From positions 6,204 through 70,203 of the forward strand of contig DASYAI010000037.1 in NCBI GenBank assembly GCA_036501425.1: 64,000 bases of DNA, given 5' to 3'. A program made the position numbers and the translations under genes. This document shows, piece after piece, positions 35,642 to 42,908 of this stretch. Source of the stretch: DATKRB01 sp036501425 (lineage in GTDB: Bacteria > Actinomycetota > Acidimicrobiia > Acidimicrobiales > RAAP-2). The notes beneath the pieces were generated by a model. It had not been told where the DNA came from. It saw nothing but the letters and a program-made list of their open reading frames with translations, and ran no database searches. Each line of letters opens with the position of its first letter. Position 1 is the first letter of the stretch.

Positions 35642-36142
35642 CGATCGTGCGGGCAATGCGCAGCAGCAGCGCAGGCCCCGTCTACGCGACGAACTGGCGG
35701 TTGGCGGCGCTGGACGCCCGGGTGTTTTGAGCACATCCCGTGGCGGAGCGGGCCCACGGGCGTGGGCCAAGGTCATACGAGCGTTACGTGGGGCCTCCAA
35801 CGACGCTCACGGCCTCGAGTGGCCACCGCAAGAGAGAACTGAGCCCACCTCCATCCATGACACGTGAGACCCCGACCAAGGACCGCAGCGAGGCTGCGTT
35901 CCCAGTCCAATGATTTGGGCCTCGCCACCTCCGGCCGCGCCGGCGTCGAGGGCCCTGCGGGTCCCTGCGGGCCGCCGGGCTCCGCTCTCCGCCATTGACC
36001 CCGGCTGGGCGACAGCAAGCCCACCTGGCGCGACTCCACGAGCCGTGACAACCGGGCCTTCTTCATCGAGAACCGTCTTGGATCGAGGACCGTCCTGGGA
36101 TCGCGACCAGCTCAGCCATCTCGTCGACCTTGCGCGAAGGTC
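35642..36142. other. Intergenic stretch with HNH-gene remnant
   Basis: About 500 bases without an intact gene. 35721-35813 is a decayed copy of parts of the HNH gene found at 37.7-38.3 kb (listed separately). The remainder, 35815-36140, shows no coding frame with recognisable motifs on either strand. Confidence 0.5.
35721..35813 (+). pseudogene. Remnant of the HNH endonuclease gene, internally deleted
   Basis: 35722-35753 matches 38024-38056 closely (both contain GAGCACATC and GTGGCGGAGCG), and 35762-35813 matches 38193-38250 including 20 identical bases, CCTCCAACGACGCTCACGGC. About 140 bases of the intact gene are missing between the two parts, and the reading frame is broken. It is in the same orientation as the intact copy 2.4 kb away. 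Confidence 0.6.
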
Positions 36143-36177
36143 TTGACGACTCGCTGCCAGAGCGCCACAATTGTGGC
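36143..36177 (+). promoter_or_regulatory. Promoter and palindromic operator of the phd-relE pair
   Basis: TTGACG (36143-36148) and CACAAT (36166-36171) are spaced by 17 bases, an almost ideal sigma-70-type promoter. GCCACAATTGTGGC (36164-36177) is a perfect 14-base palindrome covering the -10 and ending 1 base before the antitoxin ATG, so the start point falls on the start codon (leaderless) and the palindrome is the natural operator for autorepression. Confidence 0.65.
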
Positions 36178-36178
36178 C

Positions 36179-36445
36179 ATGAGTCGCGAGCCGTTGCGGA
36201 CCGTCCGGGACCACTTGTCCGAAGTCATCGACCGGGTCGAGTACCACCACGAGCGGGTGGTCGTCACGCGCAATGGGCGCGACGCAGCCGTGCTCATCAG
36301 CCCTGACGACCTGGCTGAGATGGAAGAGACGATCGACGTGCTGAGCGATCCGGACGCACTGGCGGACATCCGTGAGGCCGATCAGGCTTACGCTCGTGGC
36401 GACGTCATACGCGGTGTCGATGCGGTGCGTCGCCTTGGCCGGTGA
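36179..36445 (+). CDS. phd: Antitoxin of the Phd/YefM family
   Basis: 88 residues. The N-terminal DNA-binding and dimer part (LRTVRDHLSEVIDRVEYHHE, VVVTRNGRDAAVLISPDDLA) is typical of Phd/YefM. The acidic C-terminal half (EMEETIDVLSDPDALADIRE) would wrap the toxin. It neutralises the RelE-type toxin and represses its own promoter. The GTG of the toxin overlaps its stop (GTGA). ATG 36179 rather than TTG 36143 is supported by the promoter spacing. Confidence 0.85.
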   Translation: MSREPLRTVRDHLSEVIDRVEYHHERVVVTRNGRDAAVLISPDDLAEMEETIDVLSDPDALADIREADQAYARGDVIRGVDAVRRLGR

Positions 36446-36729
36446 GCTCGGCGAGCGAAGGTGACTACGAGCTCGTCCTCACTCCGCCAGCCCGGAGGGC
36501 CATCACCGATCGACTTCCCGAAGCAGTCGCGACAGCCGTCATCGACTTTCTTACCACTGCGCTCATTGTCCAGCCGAGGACCGTTGGCAAGCCACTTCGT
36601 GAGGACCTCGCGGGTGTCTGGTCGGCTCGTCGGGGCACCTACCGCATCCTCTACCGGGTGTTCGACGAATCTCATGAGGTGGTCGTCCTCCGCATAGAGC
36701 ACCGCCGAAACGTCTACCGCGGCCGGTGA
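36442..36729 (+). CDS. relE: RelE/ParE-family toxin
   Basis: 95 residues: YELVLTPPARRAITDRLPEA, GKPLREDLAGVWSARRGTYR, ILYRVFDESHEVVVLRIEHR. This is the compact RelE fold with the basic patch Arg-Tyr/Arg-x-Tyr near residues 65-75 used to cleave mRNA on the ribosome. RelE-type toxins stop translation under stress. Encoded with the Phd antitoxin in an antitoxin-first operon inside the accessory patch. Confidence 0.85.
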   Translation: MSSASEGDYELVLTPPARRAITDRLPEAVATAVIDFLTTALIVQPRTVGKPLREDLAGVWSARRGTYRILYRVFDESHEVVVLRIEHRRNVYRGR

Positions 36730-36971
36730 GCTCCGGGGCCAACCGGTTGGTCGAGAGGGGACGCCGGCCGCAACTTGGGTTCGATCCCCGCCGGCCCCAC
36801 TCCGGTGCCCTTTATGAGGATCCCGGCGCCGACTACTTCGAGCGGCGCAACCACCCTGCCAAAGAAGCGAAGCGGCTCCAGCGCAAGGTCGAGGCGCTCG
36901 GCTTCGAGGCCACCACGGCGAGAAGGCCGCGTAGCCCAGGTCCAGACGCTGTCCCGACTCCGATCGTGTGA
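36726..36971 (+). pseudogene. Small ORF with a transposase-tail-like segment
   Basis: 81 codons, its GTG overlapping the relE stop. The middle (GALYEDPGADYFERRNHPAK, AKRLQRKVEALGFEATTA) resembles the extreme C-terminus of several actinobacterial transposases (pattern D-P/L-G-x-D-Y-Y...LEALGF-x-V). No upstream transposase body exists, so it is either a fragment or a chance ORF. The family cannot be named with certainty. Confidence 0.3.
36735..36799 (+). other. tRNA-like fragment
   Basis: GGGGCC (36735-36740) can pair with GGCCCC (36793-36798). The 3' part contains TTGGGTTCGATCCCC, which looks like a T-arm, followed by an acceptor-like strand. The total length of 65 bases is too short and no anticodon arm is recognisable, so it is not a functional tRNA. 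It may be a tRNA/tmRNA 3'-end scrap left by an integrating element. Confidence 0.25.
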
Positions 36972-37368
36972 GGCCAGACCTGACTCGCGGTCTCAGGGCG
37001 CAAAGACCACTCGCGGCATCTGTGCTCGATCTGTGCGAGTCGCGGTCTCGCAACTGAAATGCCGGACGTCATGGTCCGCGTTTGAGCGCTTCCACATAGA
37101 TGTGCCGAAAGCCAGTTCCGTACGCCGATGCGGTAGCAGCTGTAACGTCTCCTACCCACGTAACCATCAAACGAGCCCAATTGTGGACACCACGTGCCGG
37201 GCATGCGCCCCGCGTTGCCAACTCAAGGACGTGCAGCCAGGCCAAGCTTTCGCCGTGGCGTTTACATCGGCGAATGCAATCGCCACTTACGCAACGGTCT
37301 GAATACTGCGTCCAAAGTAACGATCACCGCGGGGGCGGATCCCATATGCGTCGACGAGTGGGCTGACT
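36972..37368. other. Gene-poor, lower-GC stretch
   Basis: About 400 bases of visibly lower GC than the rest of the window with short frames only. No family motif, RNA gene or repeat is recognised. The base composition suggests foreign origin or decay. Confidence 0.4.
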
Positions 37369-38082
37369 TTGGTCAGATTTGGTTGGGCCCTAGCTGTGAT
37401 AAGCATCGCCATGATTGGGGTCGGAGCCGTCCGACAGCGCTTCATCACGGGCGCCATCGCTGGCGCCGCCTTGTGTGCAGCCCTTGCCGGATGGGCGATG
37501 GCGCGCCTGCTAATCCGGCTAGCTACTCGACCCGGTCATTCGATCTCAACACGGTCGAAGGCCGTTCAATTAGCAGCAGCGATGTACGTCACGGCCGCGG
37601 GCTGCATCATCATGAGCGTGTCGCATGTGCTTCGATGGATAGAAGGGGTCCAGTTCGGCGGAGAGTCAGGCCAGCGCAGTATGGCAGGCGCGATTCACGA
37701 TCCGGGTGAGGGTCAGTCGCACCCTCGCAGTACGTGTGTCGGGCATGACATCGAGCACTTCCGGTACGGCGTCGCGGCGATGCAGCCAGTGTGGGCGCCC
37801 GTTTCGGCCCTCCAGCCGGCACCGGAGGTGCCCAGCATGCCGCGGTCGAGATCGCTGCGCGTGCGGCGCCGACAAGCAGGTGAAGTCGACCACCTGCGGG
37901 TCGTGTCGAACGGAAGTGGGGCAGGAGAATGGCAACTGGAAAGGGGGCCGGACCCGTCACAAGGCCGGGTACGTGATGGTCCGAGCACCTGGCCACCCGA
38001 GGGCGGCCCAGCGCAGCCCCTACGTGTTCGAGCACATCATCGTGGCGGAGCGAGCCCTGGGGAGGTACCTCGTCGAGGGTGA
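37369..38082 (+). CDS. Hypothetical membrane protein (uncertain)
   Basis: The first ~95 codons from TTG 37369 encode three hydrophobic segments (WALAVISIAMIGVGAVRQRF, ITGAIAGAALCAALAGWAMA, VQLAAAMYVTAAGCIIMSVS), which is suggestive of a small membrane protein. The frame then runs on through the HNH gene in another register, where it is certainly not coding, so the natural end has probably been lost. Composition is lower GC than the surroundings. No family recognised. Confidence 0.3.
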   Translation: MVRFGWALAVISIAMIGVGAVRQRFITGAIAGAALCAALAGWAMARLLIRLATRPGHSISTRSKAVQLAAAMYVTAAGCIIMSVSHVLRWIEGVQFGGESGQRSMAGAIHDPGEGQSHPRSTCVGHDIEHFRYGVAAMQPVWAPVSALQPAPEVPSMPRSRSLRVRRRQAGEVDHLRVVSNGSGAGEWQLERGPDPSQGRVRDGPSTWPPEGGPAQPLRVRAHHRGGASPGEVPRRG

Positions 38083-38308
38083 GTCGGTGCACCACCGCAA
38101 CGGGGTGCGTGACGACAACCGGCTGGAGAACCTCGAGTTGTGGACCCGGCCGCAGCCTTCGGGCATCCGCGTCAGCGATGCCGTCGAGTGGGCGCGTGAA
38201 ATCTACGACCGCTACGTGGGGTCTGGTGCACCTCCAACGACGCTCACGGCTTCCCCTGAGCATCTTTGGAGGTGGCGGGAATCGAACCCGCGTCCTCCGG
38301 CACCTTGA
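37745..38308 (+). CDS. HNH endonuclease-like protein with zinc-ribbon cysteines
   Basis: 187 residues from ATG 37745 (a GTG at 37706 is also possible). Cysteine-rich N-terminus (CSQCGRPF, CPACRG, CACG, TTCGSC) for zinc binding, then GYVMVRAPGHPRA and the HNH core EHIIVAERALGRYLVEGESV followed by HHRNGVRDDNRLENLELW. This is the type found in phage and intron endonucleases. The last ~14 residues (RWRESNPRPPAP) are only the translation of the tmRNA 3' end, with which the gene overlaps convergently by 42 bases. A degenerate second copy lies at 35.7 kb. Confidence 0.7.
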   Translation: MTSSTSGTASRRCSQCGRPFRPSSRHRRCPACRGRDRCACGADKQVKSTTCGSCRTEVGQENGNWKGGRTRHKAGYVMVRAPGHPRAAQRSPYVFEHIIVAERALGRYLVEGESVHHRNGVRDDNRLENLELWTRPQPSGIRVSDAVEWAREIYDRYVGSGAPPTTLTASPEHLWRWRESNPRPPAP

Positions 38309-38614
38309 TGGGCCTTCTCCGAGCGCAGCCGACAGGCGATTGTCGGGGGCGACACTGCTGCCGGCACCTGTGCCGCCCCGTACCCGACGAAGATGTCCCT
38401 GACGGCCAGTCGGTGCAACCGCTCAGGTAAGCCCCACTTGATGTCGCTCGTACCCGGCCCGTGGGGCTGAGACCGGACGAACGTCGCAGTTCTTAGGCTG
38501 CGAGCGCGAGCTGAGGCTCGGCGTTTGTTTTTGGTTCCGGCTCTTTTACGTGGCTCCGGAGACCACGGCTCGCTTCTCCCATCTCGACAACCGAAGTCGA
38601 GACCATTCACCCCC
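38267..38614 (-). ncRNA. ssrA: tmRNA (ssrA)
   Basis: The 5' end GGGGGTG (38614-38608) pairs with the 3' CACCTCC next to discriminator A at 38267; the T-arm reads GCGGGTTCGATTCCCGC. The message part encodes the tag KEPEPKTNAEPQLALAA and stop TAA (38546 down to 38493), ending in the ALAA degradation signal. CCA is not encoded. tmRNA rescues stalled ribosomes with SmpB, whose gene lies directly upstream on the same strand. Confidence 0.92.
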
Positions 38615-38695
38615 TCGGGTCGGTTTCCTTCGCCACCGCTGTGGTGACCCGCCGAAGCCGGCGGACCACCAGTGTACCCTGCCCAAACCCCAGAA

Positions 38696-39211
38696 CTACC
38701 AGCGCGACGCCGCTCGAGCGGCGCGGGCCGCCTCGCGTTCGGCATCCCGGGCGGCGATGGCGTGCCGCTTGTCGTAGAGCTTGCGGCCCCGGGCCAGCGC
38801 CAGCTCCACCTTGGCCTTGCCGTCCTTGAAGTAGAGGGACACCGGGACCAAGGTGAGGGATTGCTGGGTGGTGCGGCCGAGCAGCTCGTCGATCTGGTCC
38901 CGGTGCAGGAGGAGCTTGCGTCGCCGGTCCGGGTCGTGCGCCCCGAAGCCCTGGGCGAACTGCCAGGGGGGGATGTGCATCCCGTACAGCCAGACCTCGC
39001 CCTCGGTCACCCGGGCGAACGCCTCGGACAGCTGGGCCTTGCCCTCGCGGAGGGACTTGACCTCGCTGCCTTGCAGCACGATCCCGCACTCGAAGACCTC
39101 GACGAGGTCGAAGTCGTGCCGGGCCCGCCGGTTGGACGCCACCGTCCGGTCACCACCGGCGCCCTCCCTGGCCGCCTGACGCCGGGCGATGGTCCGCTTG
39201 GCCCTGGCCAT
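38696..39211 (-). CDS. smpB: SsrA-binding protein SmpB
   Basis: 171 residues. SmpB motifs: SNRRARHDFDLVEVFECGIV, LQGSEVKSLREGKAQLSEAF, EVWLYGMHIPPWQFA, LLLHRDQIDELLG and the C-terminal KGKAKVELALARGRKLYDKR type tail. It loads tmRNA onto stalled ribosomes. ATG 39211 is supported by TAACCT (39225-39220) 8 bases upstream. An N-terminal extension of ~30 basic residues precedes the conserved core. Confidence 0.93.
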   Translation of the reverse strand: MARAKRTIARRQAAREGAGGDRTVASNRRARHDFDLVEVFECGIVLQGSEVKSLREGKAQLSEAFARVTEGEVWLYGMHIPPWQFAQGFGAHDPDRRRKLLLHRDQIDELLGRTTQQSLTLVPVSLYFKDGKAKVELALARGRKLYDKRHAIAARDAEREAARAARAASRW

Positions 39212-39332
39212 GGCCTGCGAGGTTAGTGGCCACCCGGACCGCAACCGGCGGCTCGGGGGCCGGTCGCGGTCCACCCACCTCCGGCGGCCCCATCCGCGGG
39301 AGGTGGGTGCCACGTCGTTACGCTGCCTGCCC

Positions 39333-39758
39333 ATGCTGCGGCTGCCGTCGGAGGTCTACCTGCAGATGATCGGCCATTGCATCGCCGGTCTGCCCGACGA
39401 GGCCTGCGGGCTGTTGGGGGGCGACCCGGCCACCGGCGACGTGACGTACTGCTACCCGGTACGAAACGTCGCCCAGTCGGCCCGGGTCTACACAGTGGAC
39501 CCGCTCGCCCACCTGCGGGCCGATCGAGACGCCGAGACGAGGGGCGGGGCCATCGTGGGGGTCTTCCACTCCCACACGCATACCGACGCCTACCCGTCGC
39601 CGACCGACGTCGGTCAAGCCCCCGACCCCTCGTGGCACTACGTCATCGTGTCGCTGCGCGACACCCATCCGGTGGTGCGCAGCTACTCGATCGTGGACGC
39701 TCGGGCCGTCGAGGAGTCGGTCGTCCTGATGGCACCGGGCGGCGTCCGGGCGCCCTGA
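39333..39758 (+). CDS. mec: JAMM-motif metalloprotease Mec (releases cysteine from CysO)
   Basis: 141 residues with a complete JAMM/MPN+ zinc site: Glu23 (PDEACGLLGG) and His79-Ser-His81-x7-Ser89-x2-Asp92 (FHSHTHTDAYPSPTD). In mycobacteria Mec (Rv1334) cuts the cysteine from the CysO-cysteine adduct. The next genes are cysO and cysM, so the same role is very likely. TACGCT (39319-39324) lies 8 bases before the ATG. Confidence 0.9.
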   Translation: MLRLPSEVYLQMIGHCIAGLPDEACGLLGGDPATGDVTYCYPVRNVAQSARVYTVDPLAHLRADRDAETRGGAIVGVFHSHTHTDAYPSPTDVGQAPDPSWHYVIVSLRDTHPVVRSYSIVDARAVEESVVLMAPGGVRAP

Positions 39759-39936
39759 TCTGCGCGGCTCCGTCCGGCCACCACCGGCCGGTCTTCGACC
39801 GGTCATCGGGGCACGTGGCGCCCTGGGACCAGCCCTGGCGTCGGGCGACGGGCACTACAATGTTGAGCCGGGCCGTCAACAATCGACCGCTCCGGTGTGC
39901 TGCACGCCGCCGATCCCCAGACCCTTTGGAGGCCCA

Positions 39937-40212
39937 GTGCCCGTCGACGTACGCCTGCCGACCGTTCTACGGGTCCATGCCGGCGGTCAGCCCACGGTGC
40001 AGGTGGCCGGCGCCACCATCGGCGAGGTGCTGCGGTCCCTGGTGGCCGATCATCCGGGCATGAGCGGTCAGGTCCTGACCGAGGACGGCGGTCTCCACCG
40101 CTTCGTGAACGTCTACGTCAACGACGACGACGTCCGGTACCTGGCCCAGCTCGAGACCCCGGTCAAGGACGGCGACGAGGTGTCGATTCTCCCCGCGGTG
40201 GCCGGTGGCTGA
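39937..40212 (+). CDS. cysO: Sulfur-carrier protein CysO
   Basis: 91 residues, ubiquitin/MoaD-ThiS fold, ending Ala-Gly-Gly (VSILPAVAGG) for thiocarboxylate formation. It has the internal motif GGLHRFVNVYVNDDDVRYL typical of CysO rather than MoaD. The thiocarboxylate donates sulfide to O-phosphoserine in the CysM reaction. GTG 39937 follows TTTGGAGG by 4 bases. No dedicated MoeB/MoeZ activator is seen in this window. Confidence 0.9.
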   Translation: MPVDVRLPTVLRVHAGGQPTVQVAGATIGEVLRSLVADHPGMSGQVLTEDGGLHRFVNVYVNDDDVRYLAQLETPVKDGDEVSILPAVAGG

Positions 40213-40223
40213 CCGGGGACGAC

Positions 40224-41189
40224 GTGGCTGAGCTCGACAGCGTCCTGGCCCTGATCGGCAACACGCCCCTGGTCGACGTGAGTGCCCTCAGCCCCCGGCC
40301 CGACGTCCGGATCCTGGTGAAGCTCGAGGGACGCAACCCGGGGGGGTCGGTCAAGGACCGGGTGGCGCTGTCCCTGGTGACCCAGGCCGAGCAGGACGGG
40401 CTGTTGGCGCCCGGGCGTGCCGGGCAGGTCCTGATCGAGCCGACGTCGGGCAACACGGGCATCGGGCTGGCGATGATCTGCCGGATCCGGGGCTACCACT
40501 TGAAGGCCGTGATGCCGACCAATGTGTCACCCGAGCGCCGCCAGCTGCTCGAGCTGTGGGGGGCCGAGATCATCGAGTCCCCCGGGGCCGAGGGATCGAA
40601 CGGTGCCGTGCGGCTGGCGCAGCAGATCTCCGCCGAGCACCCCGAGTGGGTCTTCCTGTACCAGTACGCCAACCCGGCCAACCCCAAGGCCCACTACGAG
40701 GGCACCGGGCCCGAGATCTGGCGGGACTGCCCGACGGTGACCCATCTCGTCGCCGGCCTGGGCACCTCGGGCACCCTGCTCGGAGCCGGCCGGTACTTGA
40801 AGGAGCAGAACCCGGCGATCCAGGTCTGGGCGGTCGAGCCTCCGGCGGGGGAGACGGTCGACGGGTTGCGCAACCTCGACGACGGCTACATCCCTCCCAT
40901 CTTCGAGAATCTGGGCGGTGCCGCCCTGCTCGACCGCAAGACGGTGGTGCGCCCCCGGGAGTCGATCGAGTGGACCCGCCGGTTGACCGAGGTGGGGCTC
41001 TTCCTCGGCATCTCCTCGGGGGCGGCGTTCGCCGGCGCGGTCAAGTGCGCCCTGCAGGTGCCGCCGGGCGAGCCGGCGGTCATCGTGGTGGTCTCGCCCG
41101 ACGACGGATGGAAGTACCTCTCGACGGGAGCATGGACCGATGATCTCGACGACGTGACCGAGCGGGCCAAGCACACCATCTACTTCTGA
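40224..41189 (+). CDS. cysM: CysO-dependent O-phosphoserine sulfhydrylase CysM
   Basis: 321 residues, PLP fold type II. Lys44 in NPGGSVKDRVA holds PLP, with the substrate loop PTSGNTGIGLAMI and GLGTSGTLLGAGRYL as phosphate cradle. The C-terminal region (LSTGAWTDDLDDVTE) matches the CysM branch that uses protein thiocarboxylate. It joins sulfur from CysO-COSH to phosphoserine, giving CysO-cysteine that Mec cleaves. GTG 40224, 11 bases after cysO. Confidence 0.9.
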   Translation: MAELDSVLALIGNTPLVDVSALSPRPDVRILVKLEGRNPGGSVKDRVALSLVTQAEQDGLLAPGRAGQVLIEPTSGNTGIGLAMICRIRGYHLKAVMPTNVSPERRQLLELWGAEIIESPGAEGSNGAVRLAQQISAEHPEWVFLYQYANPANPKAHYEGTGPEIWRDCPTVTHLVAGLGTSGTLLGAGRYLKEQNPAIQVWAVEPPAGETVDGLRNLDDGYIPPIFENLGGAALLDRKTVVRPRESIEWTRRLTEVGLFLGISSGAAFAGAVKCALQVPPGEPAVIVVVSPDDGWKYLSTGAWTDDLDDVTERAKHTIYF

Positions 41190-41235
41190 CCTGCCCGTGG
41201 CCACGCCGCCAAACCCTGAAGTTGACGGTGAGCAT

Positions 41236-41277
41236 CAGGTTCAGGTTGAGGTTGAGGTTGAGGTTGAGTTTGAAGTT
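41236..41277 (+). repeat. Hexanucleotide tandem repeat
   Basis: Seven six-base units: CAGGTT twice, GAGGTT three times, then GAGTTT and GAAGTT. The array lies between cysM and the next gene, ending about 30 bases before its likely GTG start. Its length could vary by slippage. Confidence 0.8.
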
Positions 41278-41306
41278 GTCCGTCGTCGCCGGGGCGCCGG
41301 CTCACG

Positions 41307-42023
41307 GTGCTCGGGTGCGACGGGAGCTACCCGGGCCCGCGGGGCGCGGGCAGCGGGTACCTGGTGGCGGCAGGTTCGACCAGCCTGTGGCTGGATGCCG
41401 GCCCGGGGACATTCGCCAACCTGCAATGGCTGGCCGACCCGGCCCAGGTCGACGCGGTCGTGGTCAGCCACGAGCATCCGGACCACTGCGCCGACCTCGA
41501 CTCCTACGCCGTGTGGCTCCACCACGTCGCACACCCGCCGGTGCGGGTCTACGCCCCACCGGGGGTCCGCCATCGCTCGTACCACGCCCAGGACCCGGTG
41601 CTGGAGTGGATCGAGATCGAGCCGGCCATGACGGTCACCATCGGGGACCTGACGTGCACCTTCGCCGGCACCGACCACGGGCCGCCGACCGTCGCGGTGC
41701 GGTTCGACGCGGCGGGGGCCGGGGCCGGGGCCGATGCCCTGACCTATTCGGCCGACACCGGACCCGACTGGTCGGTGGCCGAGCTCGGGACCGGCATCGG
41801 CACGCTGCTGTGCGAGGCCAGCTACACCAAGGAACACGAGGGCGAGCTCCGGCACCTCAGCGGGCGCCAGGCGGGCTCGATGGCCGCCCGGGCGGCCGTG
41901 GGCCAACTGGTGCTCACTCACCGATGGCCTACGGTGGCGGTCGCCACGTTGGCCGACGAGGCGGCCGAGGCGTTCGGTCGGGAGGTCGAGCAGGCCCACG
42001 CCGGCCGGATCCTCCGCTGGTGA
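41307..42023 (+). CDS. Metallo-beta-lactamase-fold hydrolase (Rv1339-like)
   Basis: 238 residues. The zinc motif SHEHPDHCADLDSYAVWL contains the HxHxDH signature in the form His-x-His-x2-Asp-His; further ligands are in FAGTDHGPP, TYSADTGPDWS and LVLTHRW. Residues resemble the RNase Z/cyclic phosphodiesterase branch. Mycobacterial Rv1339, in the same gene neighbourhood, has been described as an atypical cAMP phosphodiesterase. The only start in the frame is GTG 41307, which leaves the first beta strand short; the frame is closed by a stop at 41271. Confidence 0.83.
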   Translation: MLGCDGSYPGPRGAGSGYLVAAGSTSLWLDAGPGTFANLQWLADPAQVDAVVVSHEHPDHCADLDSYAVWLHHVAHPPVRVYAPPGVRHRSYHAQDPVLEWIEIEPAMTVTIGDLTCTFAGTDHGPPTVAVRFDAAGAGAGADALTYSADTGPDWSVAELGTGIGTLLCEASYTKEHEGELRHLSGRQAGSMAARAAVGQLVLTHRWPTVAVATLADEAAEAFGREVEQAHAGRILRW

Positions 42024-42050
42024 CGGGCACGAGCCGAGGCAGGAGCAGGG

Positions 42051-42908
42051 ATGGACGACGCAACGCAGGCAGGTGCCGAACCGGTCGAGACGGATCCGGT
42101 CGGGGCCGAACCGGTCGGGACGGCGGGGGTACCCGGGGCCCCGGTAGCCGATCCGAGGACGGCCCGGGGGGACGGGCGGGGTATCGCCGACCTGCGTCCG
42201 GTCTCCTTCCAACGGGACTTCACGGTGTTCGCCCCCGGCTCGGTGCTGGTGGGCATGGGACGCACCAAGGTGCTCTGCACCGCCTCGGTCGAAGAGCGGG
42301 TCCCCAACTGGATGCGCGGCTCGGGCAAGGGCTGGGTGACGGCGGAGTACTCGATGTTGCCGGGGTCCACCCCCGAGCGGGCCGACCGCGAGGCGGCGCG
42401 GGGGCGTCAGTCGGGACGGACGCAGGAGATCCAGCGGCTGATCGCCCGGTCGTTGCGGGCCGTGTGCGATCTGGTGGCGCTGGGCGAGGTGCAGGTGACG
42501 GTGGACTGCGACGTCCTGCAGGCCGACGGAGGCACCCGGACCGCCTCGATCTGCGGGGCGTACGTGGCGCTCCACGATGCGTTCACCCGGATGGTCCAGA
42601 GCGGGATCCTCCGCCACCATCCGCTGGTCGACTCCGTGGCGGCGGTATCGGTCGGGATCGTCGACGGCGTGGCCATGCTCGACCTGCCCTACGCCGAGGA
42701 CTCCCGCGCCGAGGTGGACATGAACGTCGTCATGACCGGCTCGGGGCGGTTCGTGGAGGTGCAGGGGACGGCCGAGGGCGTGGCGTTCAGCCGCTCCGAG
42801 CTCGACGAGCTGCTGGGGCTGGCGGAGCGGGGCATCGCCGTCCTGGGGGCGGCGCAGCAGGCGGTGCTGGCCGAGCCGCCCGCCCCGCGCCCGGGCGCCC
42901 GGCAGTGA
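42051..42908 (+). CDS. rph: Ribonuclease PH
   Basis: 285 residues. Core motifs: LRPVSFQRDFTVFAPGSVLV, MGRTKVLCTASVEERVPNW, AEYSMLPGSTPERADREAA, GRQSGRTQEIQRLIARSLR and ADGGTRTASICGAYVAL. RNase PH trims the 3' end of tRNAs using phosphate. An N-terminal extension of ~40 residues rich in Val/Pro/Gly is unusual; an internal GTG could be the true start. The stop overlaps the rdgB GTG. Confidence 0.92.
   Translation: MDDATQAGAEPVETDPVGAEPVGTAGVPGAPVADPRTARGDGRGIADLRPVSFQRDFTVFAPGSVLVGMGRTKVLCTASVEERVPNWMRGSGKGWVTAEYSMLPGSTPERADREAARGRQSGRTQEIQRLIARSLRAVCDLVALGEVQVTVDCDVLQADGGTRTASICGAYVALHDAFTRMVQSGILRHHPLVDSVAAVSVGIVDGVAMLDLPYAEDSRAEVDMNVVMTGSGRFVEVQGTAEGVAFSRSELDELLGLAERGIAVLGAAQQAVLAEPPAPRPGARQ

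Noticed and set aside
38267..38308. C-terminal RWRESNPRPPAP as a protein motif
   Set aside because: It is just the antisense translation of the tmRNA 3' end and has no protein meaning.
41197..41631. Frame with a Val-Glu repeat protein
   Set aside because: The repeat residues come from the hexanucleotide array; the rest is out of phase with the MBL-fold gene and Arg-rich.
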